From: Rotaria macrura
Taxonomy: Eukaryota > Rotifera > Eurotatoria > Philodinida > Philodinidae
DNA length: 64,000 bases
Reading direction: 5' to 3'
NCBI GenBank assembly: GCA_900239685.1
Contig: OENT01000981.1
Coordinates: forward strand, 1 to 64,000
This document shows, one piece after another, positions 22,500 through 34,867 of the stretch (positions are counted from its first letter, which is position 1; each line of letters starts with the position of its first letter). A program made the position numbers and the translations under genes. Below the pieces are notes generated by a model. It ran no database searches, was not told the DNA's origin, and saw only the letters and a list, made by a program, of their open reading frames with translations.

Positions 22500-24900
22500 A
22501 TAATGATTTACAAGTTTTCTCTTTCAAAATGGTTTTCTCGTCTAGATTTCAGACATTGGTTTGTTTTATTTTCGATGCGGGTAATTGAAACATATCGAAT
22601 CCATCTGATAAAATCTAATTCAATGAACTAAATAGAAAATCCTTTCACATGAAATGAAATTTTTGAGATTTTCTTAGAATTTCTCTAATGACATGGAGTA
22701 TTTCAGAACAAGAGCTCCCTTACAATATCAATACGTAAGAATTGATCGATAACTTCACTCTCACTAAAATTTCAAGAATCTTAACCGTGTTTTATTTACA
22801 GATGTATGTCTATGTCAGTACTGTTACATTTTCACTTAGAACAAATGTGAGAGAGAAAAAGGACATAGTCGTGAAATGAAGTTCTTCGTCTCGAGGCATA
22901 TTTCATTCAAATTTAAGCAAAAATTGGTGTTCTTTCTTATGCGAAGCGGTGTCATGCATAATTTATTGGAAACTTTTACTTAAAATTGTTACCTTCACAT
23001 ATTCCATTTCACAATAGTCAATGAACTATACTTTTCACTATCAGACTTCATAATCACTTGTTGCTTTATCATACTTCTAAGTATGAATTCTAATATAAAA
23101 TCAAGCTCTGAAATGTCTCTAACATTCTTGGAGATTAATAAGTGTTATGAAAAGTTTTAGAACTTTAAGGCTGATTCATTTGGAATATCATTTAGACACC
23201 TTATCTCAAATGTGATATAATTAATTATCTTTCCATCAGTATGATCCTAAGATGGAATTTTCTCGCGCTTTGATTTTATTCTACATGTAAAAAATCTCGT
23301 TATAACGTTCATTTGATCGATAAGAGATTTTCTAATGCATTTCTATTCAATTCATTTTTGATAAATTGGTATGAATAGAAGAATTGTAGTTTACTTTTGC
23401 AAATCGATATTTTGTTTTCGATATTGGTAGTCGTGTCATATTATATTGCTATGATATTGTCGCATAAATTATATTTTAATAAATGTATCACTAGACTAGT
23501 CGAAAACGTTGAATCTTTCTTGAGTACGGAAAACTATCCCATTTATCCAGAATATACACAAGAGCGAATAATTTTAAGGTCTAAATTAGGAGTTCGTTGG
23601 AAAATTAAAACTCCCCTACACCGCTGAAGTTTTCACTTAGAAATATATCTTATTAAAACTGAGCGATATATTTTTTGAGGAGAATTTTTTTGGTTTTGAA
23701 TAATCAAAAGAATCTGCTAAGAACAATTCATTGTTCATCAAAGGAGGAAAAGAAAATATGTTTTACCGAAGGAGTGTTTCATTGCTTATTTTATCCAAAA
23801 AAATTATTTGTTTCAAGTTCATCTACGTAGTCACAGGACGTAAGAGTAATTCCGAACGCATAATATGACGTTTGTACAAATACATTTTCATCTTTTTTAT
23901 TACTCAAGTTCAATTGCATCGTATAGATACGCACAAAGTAAGACATTCGATTTAAAAAAATCGAACACGATGATGCAAAATATTCGACTGATGGATTAAA
24001 AAAAACAAGGTAAGCTACTGCTGTAACTATCAGTCTATGACAGATGTTTTATTTCAAGTTCAAAATCACTTGAAAGTTTTGATAAGAAAACATTCGATCT
24101 ATGAATTGCGAAATGTTTAATTACTTTAATGGAATCATTAACATTAATTCGTCCCTTCATCGAAAATTCCATTAAGAAAGTATTGGTCAAGTCCATGTGT
24201 ATTCGAAAACGTTTGTATATCGCAGGTAAAACTCACAACATGATCAAGGCATCATTGTGAAAATGTAAATTTGACATTTTTCGTTTGGTATGTTCTATAT
24301 TAAATGAACCTCTTTTATTCTCATAAGATTCTACTCGTCATATACCAAAAGACATTCTAAATCAAAAATCTCGATTGATAATACTAGTCATGACATTTGT
24401 TTATGTATATTCAAAATTGAAGAATTCACTTAAAAGCGAATCAGCCAGTAATTCAATTTCATGGAATTTTAGCGGTATACCGAGATTTCAACCCACTGAC
24501 TATTGAGCCTTTTATAAACAGATTGGGTATCGATGCAGATCTTTTCACCCCATCCACATCCCAAAACAAAGGATTCGTAAACTATTTCCAAAAGCTAACT
24601 TCATTGATACTTGTATAACCTATGGCTGAAGTTTCATTACATTATTATCATAGGCTCTCACATGACTAAGAATCGCAATTTTGATCACAGCTTTAGCCTT
24701 TTTCATTAAAATCCTGTTCATTATATATGAAATCAGCATTCTAGCGAAAAGAAATAGTGTACCAAATCAAAGAAATACTCGATCAATGCGTATTAATGTT
24801 TTAATTAAATGGATAAGAACCAATTTTCATAGAAAAAAAATTGTCGAAATCAATAGAATAAGGAAAAACTAATCAAGATTTGAATGGCTCTAGCTAATTC
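22500..24900. other. AT-rich intergenic DNA, no gene recognised
   Basis: Two short plus-strand open frames occur (23397-23627, 76 codons; 24681-24872, 63 codons). Each has a hydrophobic start and a basic end but no family match, partner copy or promoter. I do not call them genes. Confidence 0.4.
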
Positions 24901-24909
24901 ATAGGATGG

Positions 24910-25150
24910 GCGGTTCACGTGTTGTGATTCAAAAAGGAAAATATCTCTAAAGTATTGAAAAATTCCAAGAAAATATATGACTTTCTAGTTCCATGAATAC
25001 TCTCATAGGCCTTAGATCTACTAAAAATACAAACGTACTGATCGCCACTGTTAAAAAATGTTGAACATTGAATTCGTGATTTTACGAATCACGAATTTTT
25101 CATTGACTCTCTCAGTCATCTCATGAATGAAAATCGATGGAAATATTTTA
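24910..25150 (+). repeat. Dispersed repeat, copy 2 (direct repeat of 6750-7000)
   Basis: Same orientation as copy 1. The centre is a clean palindrome here: AATTCGTGATT - TTACG - AATCACGAATT (about 25068-25094). It ends just before the inner edge of the right arm. Non-coding. Confidence 0.5.
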
Positions 25151-25866
25151 CTGTAGAAAAATAAGAAAGAAAAACTAGTTACCGCTTTATTTGTTTTTAT
25201 TGGATCCTCTTATTTATAATATTAATATGGAAGTAATTATTAGTGCATGTATACCCATACAAAACCGGCGTTTTTTGAATTCTTAAAATTTAAATTGCTA
25301 TTTCGATATTTTTAGTTGATCCAACGATTGAGGAATTCGCTCAAATAACTATAGACTACTCTGTGCAAGTGATAACAACGATTCAAGTTGAATGTAATAA
25401 AATAAACAAGTGAACTTCGCTTCATCTTTGGGTTAACATTAACCTTTGATGTTTCTTCATGTGCTATTTCTCTCGTTATCTTCAACAAAGTAGAAATAAA
25501 AAGGTCTCACAATCTTTGTCTATCATGAGAAATAATGAGTAAAAATCATTTTTATAATGTGAACTATCGATAGAAAAAAAAGCACATTTTGCAGTTAACA
25601 TGGCCATAGAGAATTCACAAGATCCTATTGTCGGTAAGTCTTTTATAGTGAATTATTTAGAACAAGTACATATGTAACAGATGATAACTTCATAGTCATT
25701 GATTATCGTAAAAGATCAATATGCGTAAGTAAAATGAAGTGAAATTTTTTTATCGAAACAATACTAAAATAAAAAACAGCGTAGTTTGTTTGAAAAGAAA
25801 GAATGCATTCAACAACGTAACTGTTAGTCTCGTTGAATCAAGCTGTTTTCTTTTTGAATGAGTAAT

Positions 25867-26145
25867 TTAGATCTCAGCAGTACGCATTTTCTCTGGAATC
25901 AGACTGCTTCGTCTCATTTTGATTAATCCAAATTGGATCCTATCAATACAAAAAGAAAAAACAATATAAATTTTTCTCCTTTTCGGATTCATGTGACATG
26001 GTTGAGTTGTACTCACGATAAAAAGGTTACTGGTTGAAACATTTTCGGAAAGCAACCACCTAATATATATTCTATTTGATTTAGAAGATCTCTCAGAACT
26101 CTGCTGAATAAAAGTCTTATGACTAAATTGATTCTTAGCGTACAT
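25867..26145 (-). other. Partner of the conserved 84-codon ORF at 10528-10782
   Basis: Starts MYAKNQFSHKTFIQQSSERS and stays open for 92 codons. The first 78 codons match the other copy closely and the C-terminal extension is not shared. It lies upstream of and divergent from SLC7 copy B. Coding status is unproven. Confidence 0.35.
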
Positions 26146-26745
26146 AGTTAGTCGCCCATCTTGTATGCATAAACAGTAAAAGTTGTTCTTTTAAATTTAC
26201 GGTTTTTCGAGGGTCAAGATTTCTCTAGCTAAAACATATTTGTAAACATAAAATTCAAAGGGGAATTGTTTCGTCATGTTTTCAAAGATCTTCTGACTTA
26301 TTTAATGTTCGTGAAGAAATCTAGTATTGAAATTCATCATGCTCACATCAAAAGAAGATCAACATTATTCTCACTTTTTAAATACACATAGATAACTGAA
26401 ATCGGTAGAGCGAATTAATATTATGACCGAAGGGCATGGAATACTAAAAAAGGAGATGACTTGTACTATTCATGAATACTATACATCTGTAGGAGGAAAT
26501 TAGATCCCGTAGATATGTCAAAGGTTTGTAGAGAAAGAAAGAAAAAAAACAGCTTGTATCAGAGGCGTATAAAAAATTTTCATTTCAACACATAAGTGTA
26601 TAAGGCTCTCAGAGATCGATCATGACATAATGTGCATGCATTTAGAAATAGCCGAATGATATTTGAGAATAGACGCCTGCATTGATGATTGAATGACTAA
26701 AAAGAAATTTAATTCCTAGAAAATCTTTCTCTTCGCGATAAATAA

Positions 26746-29083
26746 ATGATATTTTGCGTAGTTGATACTGATTTGATCGATCATGATCGGCCTGCTCAAT
26801 CTCCTATTCTTACACGTCGTCGTATATCGGTTCTGTCGGCTGTTCATCCAACTCCTTTGCAAATCGTTGAACCGAAAGATGAAGTAACATTGAAAAGACA
26901 TCTTGGTTTATTCTCTGGAATTTGTTTTATTGCCGGTGGTATCATTGGTAAATTGTAGCTTTTATTAATGTTTAAGTTGATTATGTATTGATTATTTTCA
27001 TTATCAGGCTCTGGTATATTTGTTTCTCCTAAAGGTGTTTTGCGTGAAACACAATCAGTCGGTCTCTGTTTGATTATTTGGGTTGCATGTGGATTAGTGT
27101 CTGTACTAGGTGGGTCTCATAGAATTTTATATGCTTTGAGAAACAGGTTGATTTTTTATTTTATTCTATTAGGAGCACTTTGCTATGCCGAGATCGGTGC
27201 TGTGATACCAAGAAATGGTGCAGAAATAGCCTATATGAAAGAAGGTAAACTAGACAGATATGAGTTCATTTTTTTCACAATTTGTGTTGAAAACAAAATA
27301 TTCCCGTAGTATCTACAATAGCTCATTCTCTTTTTCATGAATTATATCATACGCGTGTTCTTTTCAATAGGCATCGGGTCCCTTCATCAGCGTACAGGTG
27401 ACGTATTAGCATATCTTTTCTGTTGGACAACAACATTTATTATGAAACCATCAACTATTGCGGTTCTTTCTCTAACGTTTTCCCAATATTTTGTATCTGG
27501 TGTCTTGGGAGGTAAAGTAATTTATAAAAGCACTTCTTCGCCACATGTAATTGCATTTAAATTTAGATTGTGAACCTACACCAGAATCACTGAAAATGAC
27601 AGCTATATTGGCTATCCGTAAATATCTTCTTTTCTTTTATTGGTTAATATCGAAATCATATGCAATATTTATTTTCAATAGTAATTTTAATCAATATCAA
27701 TTCTCTTAGTGTATCGGCAGCTAATCGTATTAACATCGTATTCTTTATTAGCAAAATATTGACTATTTCGACAGTGATCATAATTGGTCTCATACGATTA
27801 GGAAAAGGTCAATTGCTGATCAATATGAAACATTAAATTAAATAATGACAGAATTCATTTTCTAGGGCATACACAAAACTTACAAGATGCCTTTGCTGGT
27901 AGGAAACATTTCACTTATATTATCAGAGTAATATGATGTATTATAATAGGTACAACGAAGAAGCCGTTAGGCGTTGCACTGGCATTCTATTCTGGTCTTT
28001 GGGCATACGATGGTTGGAATAGTCTTAATTCAGTAACAGAAGAACTTAAAAATCCGAAAAGGTCTGATTTTAGATAGGCACGATCTCTTCTAGATAAAGT
28101 CATATAACTGAATGCTGAAAATATTATCGTATTTTCTAGAAATCTTTGGCTATCGATTGTGTTGGCTTTACCTACAGTTATAATTCTTTATGTTCTTACG
28201 AATATTTCATATTTTACTGTTATGAATAAATCAGATTTACTTGGTTCTAATGCTGTTGCTGTCGTATGTAGATGATTGAAAGAATACGTTGTCAGGTAAT
28301 TAATCCATATTTTATTGATTAGACATGGGGTGAAACTGCACTAGGTCCAGCTGTACGCGCTCTACCGATTCTGATTTCAATTAGTGCATTAGGTACCGCT
28401 AACGGAGCTCTGTTTGGAGCTGCTCGATATTGTATGGTAGGTGCTCAGTATGGATACTTGCCAGAAGTGTTTGCATGTATTCAAAAACAGAGATTAACAC
28501 CAGCATTCGGGGTTATTTTCGAGGTTGTATTTTTATAAAACAATAGCTAATAGTTTTAGAAATTTTAATTTTTAAGGGTGTTATTGCGATGATTTTGTGT
28601 CTTCCAGGCAATGTTGAAAGTTTAATAGACTTTTTCAGTTTTACGGCATGGATTTTTTATGGTTTAACATGTTCGGCTACACTTATTTGTAAATTTACGA
28701 AAAAAGATGCAGAACGAGTGATAAGTGTCAGTGACTCTGTTAACTTATGACAAGAAGAGATAGTGATGAGTATTCTATGTGTTTAGGTACCTATTCCAAT
28801 AATAGTAATAATTATTCTTATCGCGATTTATTTGGTTCTTGCTCCCGTGATTTCATCACCTAATATTGGATTTCTTATTGCAGCAGTGATGATTCTCTTG
28901 GGACTAGTGTTCTATTATCCATTTGTCTATCGTCGAATAGAATTAAACATAATGAGTAAGTAGCACTGCTCATCATTCAATCCTTTAATTCATTTTATTC
29001 TCGTTTCTATTCGCTTTTTAGGAAGAATTAATAACTTTTTGATGTCATTCTTTGAATTACAAAAAGCACAAGTGCGCATATAA
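26746..29083 (+). CDS. SLC7-family amino acid transporter light subunit, copy B
   Basis: Second copy of the transporter, in inverse orientation to 7541-9957, with the same 13 exons: 26746-26947, 27008-27109, 27173-27244, 27371-27511, 27567-27617, 27682-27807, 27866-27898, 27950-28061, 28140-28263, 28323-28523, 28577-28717, 28787-28955 and 29022-29083. They total 1536 bases, giving 511 residues without a break. TM1 reads [20 protein letters not shown]. The region [19 protein letters not shown] fits the family consensus better than copy A ([14 protein letters not shown]), suggesting copy A is the more diverged. The loop cysteine ([10 protein letters not shown]) is kept. The N-terminal 40 residues differ from copy A, and an upstream exon may supply the true start. 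It acts at a cell membrane as an amino acid exchanger, by family. Confidence 0.88.
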
Positions 29084-29178
29084 TGATAGAATCAAGATGT
29101 ACTTTTGCTCGTGTAGCTTTGTTTATTAGATACATATAATAAATATCGATTGAGATAGTTTTCAGTTATTATATAAAA

Positions 29179-29414
29179 TTATACATCTATTGTATAATCT
29201 TCCACTTGAACATCTTCTTGATATTTTATAGATTCGCCAAGAGAAAGCTGTCGAGAGAAATGACGAATCCAATAAGCATGGATTTCTAGAATACGCACAA
29301 TTTTTTTCTGATTATCTACTGTTCTGTATAATGGATGCTTAGAATTCGACATAGGCTTCATCGAAAGATTCGAATGCAAAACTTTTCTGACGACTTCATT
29401 GAAGAATAAACCAG
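29179..29414 (-). CDS. C-terminal exon of an unrecognised gene, convergent with SLC7 copy B
   Basis: After a TTTTTTTAG acceptor at 29415-29416 the frame encodes about 78 residues: GLFFNEVVRKVLHSNLSMK, SNSKHPLYRTVDNQKKIVRI, HAYWIRHFSRQLSLGESIKY and the end YTIDV before TAA. The sequence is plainly coding: its copy in the left arm keeps the same frame apart from two nonsense changes. The stop is about 95 bases from the SLC7 stop, so the two genes converge. A possible upstream exon begins MPNRLKHILEDF near 29560 but does not join in phase by my reading. I do not recognise the family. Confidence 0.55.
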
Positions 29415-29846
29415 CTAAAAAAACATCGAAATAGTTTTATGAATGAACTTATTGTACTATAAATGTAATCATATATTTTAGTGGTTTATAATTACTGATT
29501 TTTCAGCGCAAGATGAAATAATGGTTGGCTTCTCTAGAATGTCTTGTTCGCTAAAATCTTCGAGAATATGTTTTAACCTATTTGGCATGATTGGTTACAC
29601 AGTAATGCTTGATAACCTCGTCATGCAATGTAGGAAAGTCATATAAATAAAATTTATGATGACATCAAATCAAACGAATATCATGTAAATAACCATCTAC
29701 TTTGTTGCCGTAGATGAGAGTATTTGTATACCTAAGAATATTTTTGGAAACGTTTTGCCGACACTACTCTATTATGTGGAACTCATATATATTTTCGAAG
29801 AAAATTGTGAGTGAAAGTTTTAAGGTGAAGATTTTGCGGCTCCTCC

Positions 29847-29892
29847 CCCCCCCCTCTCCATTACAGACACCCTCCTCACCCCCTCCCCCCCN

Positions 29893-29923
<31 letters not shown>
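29847..29923 (+). repeat. Poly-C tract with an ambiguous base
   Basis: C-rich sequence ending in 30 consecutive C (29894-29923), with an N at 29892. TCCATTACAGACA occurs on both sides (29857-29869, 29956-29968). This is probably a sequencing or gap-closing problem area, and the open frame spanning it is an artefact. Confidence 0.8.
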
Positions 29924-29924
<1 letters not shown>

Positions 29925-29969
29925 TCATTACATAGCATAGAAACCAAACTATGAATCCATTACAGACAT

Positions 29970-31800
29970 AGCAACGAGCATTATATTATTGTGATATATC
30001 ACAACATTATTTGCTGCTTGTTCCAATGTTTTTTATAAGAAAAATGTTAAATTAAGAAAAATGAACAACGAAAAATGGAAACTGACGAGTGAATAGCAAA
30101 AATGAAAATGAAAAACAAGGCGCCTATCAGAGAAAGACGATGCAAAAACATTTTTCATATTACATTTTCTGTGTTTTCTATTAGCATATAAAACTATAGA
30201 TATGTGAGTTCCACATTTCAGCCCCGACGGGGCTGCGCTAACAAGCTTTTTCATGTTCATCACGACTACTGTATTATTGATGTCTATACACAACGTGTTG
30301 TCTAGATTAGTTTTTTTTATTCTGATATGATAAAAATTGCGGCGATCCAAATCATGTGAAACTCATTTTATAACGAAGATTTTCAGAGCAAGACTTAGTT
30401 CACAGAGATAGTGTTAGCAATCGTTCCTGTTGAGGGTCCCTGGAAAACGGAGTAGGGGCAGGGTCATTCATGTATCTCATACTTTTTATTTGATGTAAAT
30501 GCAATGTTCCACGATTTACGCCTATCATGCATACAGTGATGCAGTAAAAAATAAATCATTGTTGTCGTGCAATCTTGAATTCCAACGAACTTCTTTTAGG
30601 ATAACATTGATGCCACAAATCGAATGTTGAAAAGAATTTCCCATAAGACTTGAATAGATCTCTTAGTCCCTGCTGAGTTCATTTTACTTTTGCTAAGTTG
30701 ACATGTCACGATAGGATTTCAACAAAACCAATTGTTAATTCAGTCTCTGCATACAGTGATTGATGGTTTTTATCAATTGAATTGCCATGATTGCTCTATG
30801 ATTCATCAAAAGATATCCCGAATCTGATATTTCTCAAACGAGTGAATCAAGCTTTATGCTATAGGCTGATCCGTTCGTCAGATATTGCAGTTGTTCAATG
30901 TTGAGGCGTAAATCTTTGAGACCGATTCGAGATTGATTCCAATCTCAAACATAGTTGTAACCTCACTTTTAACAACAGACTTTCTCTTCAAAATGTTTTT
31001 ATTTCAGTAAGCATTCGAAAGATAGAATTTTAGCTCTCCGAAGCTGGACAAGGCAAGTCGATACTACTCGTTGCCCGATGTTGATCAAGAATTGTAGTAT
31101 TTTTCAAGATGGTGAACGCCTTGACAAAGGCAGTAGTGAAATATTCAGATGCTACGAAATATCTTGAAGTTCGAACAACGCATAGCTCATGAATAAAGTT
31201 CTACATGATCCAAATAAAAATGCAATGGATGTCTCTATCGATCATTGCGCATTTTTCAAAGCTGTATTTCAGTTCGTTTTCAATAAACAATAGAATTTCT
31301 TCGATGAAATCAGAGTTCAATCATTTGTTTTTTTAGTCAAATCTAGAATTTGTTTCATTTTACTTATCTGAAACCATGTGATAAATAAGAAGTCAATGAA
31401 CTTTCCTATCTTGTTGTGCATCTTATTAGCAATCGAAAGATGAATCAATCGTTTAGTATTATGAATATGATCCAGTGTTTTGTATTGAAGGTGAAATTTA
31501 AAAAAAACGCTGCTGATATTTCAACTTCGAACTCTTTTAAATGCTACTAACGGCATCTATACGATAGATCTTGACACTATGTCAATTAATTCATAGTACT
31601 TTTACAAGATGAAATCGGGAGTCTAACATAAGATCTGATCGCTATATGGTATATAAATTTCCTTTTTTCATTCTATAAATCAACAGTCAACTAATATGTG
31701 TCTGAACAAGTATAACAGGTTACATAAGCAAATAAATAAAAATGACTAATAAAATGGCGACTATATGACTCATACAATAAAAAAGTTTATCCGAACATAA
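29970..31800. other. Intergenic DNA, no gene recognised
   Basis: AT-rich. One GC hairpin, CAGCCCC-GAC-GGGGCTG, lies at 30219-30235. A TATATAAAT box near 31650 precedes the dehydrogenase gene by about 160 bases. Confidence 0.4.
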
Positions 31801-31811
31801 CATTGACGATC

Positions 31812-32797
31812 ATGGCTGGAGCTGGAGAATTGCGAAATAAAATCGACTTACATGGTAAAAATGCCGTCATAACGGGCGCTAGTAGTGGTATTGGTAAAGA
31901 AATAGCACTGACATTGGCTAAAGAAGGGTGAATTTACTGAAATTATTGGCCTTTTCTTATTTTACTTATTCTAGTTGTAATGTTGCTTTGGTAGCTCGTT
32001 CTCGTGATGCTCTTGAAATTTTAGCTGCAGAATGTTCGAAGCATAATGTTCAAGCTCATGTTATTATCTGTGATATGTTACTTAAACAATCAGTTGAAGA
32101 TACATGTAAACAAGTCGGTCATCTATTTCAAAATAAATTAGATATTCTTATAAATAATGCTGGCATTTTTGGTGAACGTGTTTCTTCAATAGAAGAAAAA
32201 ACACCATCAGGAAAAGATATTGTAGATATGTGGGAAGAAGTGATGACAGTAAATTTATTAAGTTTGATGCGAATGACAGGGAGATGTATACCAATGATGA
32301 AAGAATCGAAACATGGTGCGATTATTACTATTTCGTCTCTAGCAGCAACGGTAAATACCGAGATAGACAAGACTGTTTTTTTTTTAATTTACAATTTTCG
32401 TTCGTGGATACTTTGAAGCTTTTATGTAAATTCGACATTTGTTTGTATTAGATGACCAATGGTAATTTAGCTCAATACTATGCTAGTAAATGGGGAGTTA
32501 ATGGATTTCTCGGTTCGATTTATGAAGGTCAGATAGAATTATTTGATATATATATTTTTTTCTAACTTGTTTGTTTTTCCTTTAGACGTTCGTGAGTATG
32601 GTATTAAAGTATGTTCAATTATGCCAGGGTTCGTCAACACTCCAATGCTTAAAGATGAAGCACATCGATTAAATCTTGATAAATGTATTCAATCAGAAGA
32701 TATTGCCGACGGTGTACTTTATATTTTACGCACGCCTTACAATGTATGTCCAACAGAAATTAAATATCGACCACAATATACACCATATTTAAAATAA
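31812..32797 (+). CDS. Short-chain dehydrogenase/reductase (classical SDR)
   Basis: Four exons, 31812-31927, 31975-32350, 32452-32527 and 32586-32797, give 259 residues, the usual SDR length. The Rossmann fold is marked by TGASSGIGKE (residues 22-31, the TGxxxGIG cofactor motif), the NNAG motif in DILINNAGIFG, the catalytic Ser in ITISSLAAT and the catalytic YYASK (Tyr-x-x-x-Lys). PGFVNTPM follows the active site as in FabG-like enzymes. It oxidises or reduces an alcohol/ketone with NAD(P)(H). The C-terminus (EIKYRPQYTPYLK) and the strand order suggest a 3-oxoacyl-reductase or sepiapterin-reductase-like enzyme, but the substrate cannot be told. There is no signal peptide, so it is probably cytosolic. 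Introns are 47-101 bases with GT..AG ends. A poly(A) signal follows the stop. Confidence 0.9.
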
Positions 32798-32831
32798 GAA
32801 CATTTTCTTAAAACAATTTTTCTTGCTATCA

Positions 32832-32837
32832 AATAAA
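32832..32837 (+). terminator. Poly(A) signal of the SDR gene
   Basis: AATAAA, 35 bases after the stop codon. Confidence 0.6.
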
Positions 32838-32839
32838 GA

Positions 32840-34860
32840 TTTTTAACTTAGATGTTTTACAACTTAAGATACATTAATCATAGGTTAATCAATAAATATG
32901 TGTGTTAATACTTTCCATTGAGTTTGTTTACTATTTACTTCATAGTGTATGGCATCAAAAAATCAATTGTTTGATTCATTTCGAATTTGCAACACTTTAT
33001 CGTTTATATTCATTATTAGTTAAATTAGAAATCGAAAATTCATTCTGTGTTTATAAGAAATAAAATAGAAAAATATTGTTTTATGACGGATAACTTAGTG
33101 TGAAGGAAGTATGACTTTAGTGTAGATGAAAAAATGAACATGTGTTGTACAAAACGAATAGGCACTTTTACTTTTCTATTAAGTAATCTGTAAGAGAATT
33201 TAAATATAATTTTTCCTTTTTTTATTTTATCAAAAAAAACAAAACAATTTTTTAGATACCAGAGCGTATTCCATAGAATTTTCTTTTGCTCTCTTATGAT
33301 GATTTATACCCAATTAAAAGATTTCTGTTGAATGATCATATTTATTTTTAGATGTTCTCTATTTCACTCTTGAATCTATTGTTTATGACATTCTCGACTT
33401 CTATAAAAAAAAAAGTTCTTTTTCCATCAATACTAAATAAATCATTCTGTTGACTATTTTTTATATCGGGACGAATCATTTCTCTAGTTTAATAATAACA
33501 TGCAATACATTACTGACTGAAGACTGTTCGTCGTTAGAATATTATTCTATAGATCACTTTATGAACTGTTGAAATTGGAAAAAGACGAGGCTATGCTACT
33601 GAATTGTAGAATAATAATTGAGTACCTTCTTCATTTGATTCTCCGATCACCACAGCTGCAACTATGTAACCATGATTTGTACAGGGTGCTAATACAAATT
33701 GTTTGTACTACATGAATTATTCTTTCATACACAATGTAGAACGTGTGACACATGAAGTTTGTGTTCATAGTTATTGATTTGATTTATGCTACAAGACAAA
33801 AGGTTCCGTCAGTATGTTCTTTTAATTTTGACCATCAATCGAGAGAACTTGAGCATTCAGTTTCTTGAAAGTATTATGTGTTTGTTTATCTGTTCTGAAT
33901 GTTCTCTTAAATTAGTAACGTGATCTTTCGAATATTTTTCAGTTTTACAAGTATGTTATTCAAGATGAAATCCTTTAACGAATATGTTTTTCATGACTGC
34001 AACCTTATTAGAATTGAAATAAGTGTTTTAAAACATACGGATGTGATCAAACATTCCAATAAACAAATACAAATGTTTTCTCTTGAATTTCTTTCTGACT
34101 ACTTGAGTATTAGTTGATATAGAAATAAAAATAAAGTCTGAGTGATTCATTTTGTACGCTTTTCGGCATATGAAAATTGACCCTTGATACAGCTCTTCAA
34201 TCTATCGAAAATCATAGTACTCACAAGTCATCCATTAATTTGTTATAGAACCTATTCGATTGGTATTGAGCCAAACCGGTGATACTTTTTGTTAAGCTCG
34301 ATATGACAGGATGGATTGAGTATTATCCGTTTTTTTTCTTAAATTTTCAATCGGCTAAAATTGATTACAGATGTAATCTGATTGTTAAAATAACTCATGA
34401 GAGAGTACGATATTCGGTTGAAATGTTAAGAAGAGCACTAATGGCACATAGAAAGAGCCTGAGAACAGTCGACGAATAGAATTGAAGAAGAACTTAGTCA
34501 TACAAGGAAAAAATTGCCAAGGTCTTTTGCTTTTCATCAAAATCTCTGCTATATTTGGAACCATCCATTCATTATAAAAGAAAAATGAATGTTAATATTG
34601 CATTGGTGGATCGGTTGCAACTATTTTCATCGTATGATAGTGGTTGTAAAATAATAGTATTATTATTTTCGATTAGTTTCATAGGGTTGGGTTTAGTCCG
34701 TTTTCTTCTTCGTTTTTAATACTGATATCGATTGATAAGGATTTTGCTTTATTTCGCATCATGACTTTTCGTTTTTTACTAACTAGCAATCGTGGGAATG
34801 TACCTTCTGTCAATTTTCACTCTTCTGTTTCATGCACTATCATCAATAGTCAATAATATC
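32840..34860. other. Intergenic DNA, no gene recognised
   Basis: AT-rich. The open frames of 65-66 codons at 33920-34117 and 34279-34479 show no family resemblance. Confidence 0.4.
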
Positions 34861-34867
34861 TCCAACG

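Larger units (their letters stand above)
25205..29350 (+). repeat. Right arm of the spaced inverted duplication
   Basis: Aligns with the reverse complement of 7281-11485. It contains the second SLC7 gene, the conserved upstream ORF and the last exon of a neighbouring gene, which here continues beyond the duplicated segment. The spacer between the arms is about 13.7 kb. Confidence 0.85.

Noticed and set aside
29714-29935. ORF with a Pro-rich C-terminus
   Set aside because: Produced by the poly-C tract and the ambiguous base.
30219-30235. Rho-independent-like terminator hairpin
   Set aside because: The setting is eukaryotic and no gene ends here; it is just a GC hairpin.
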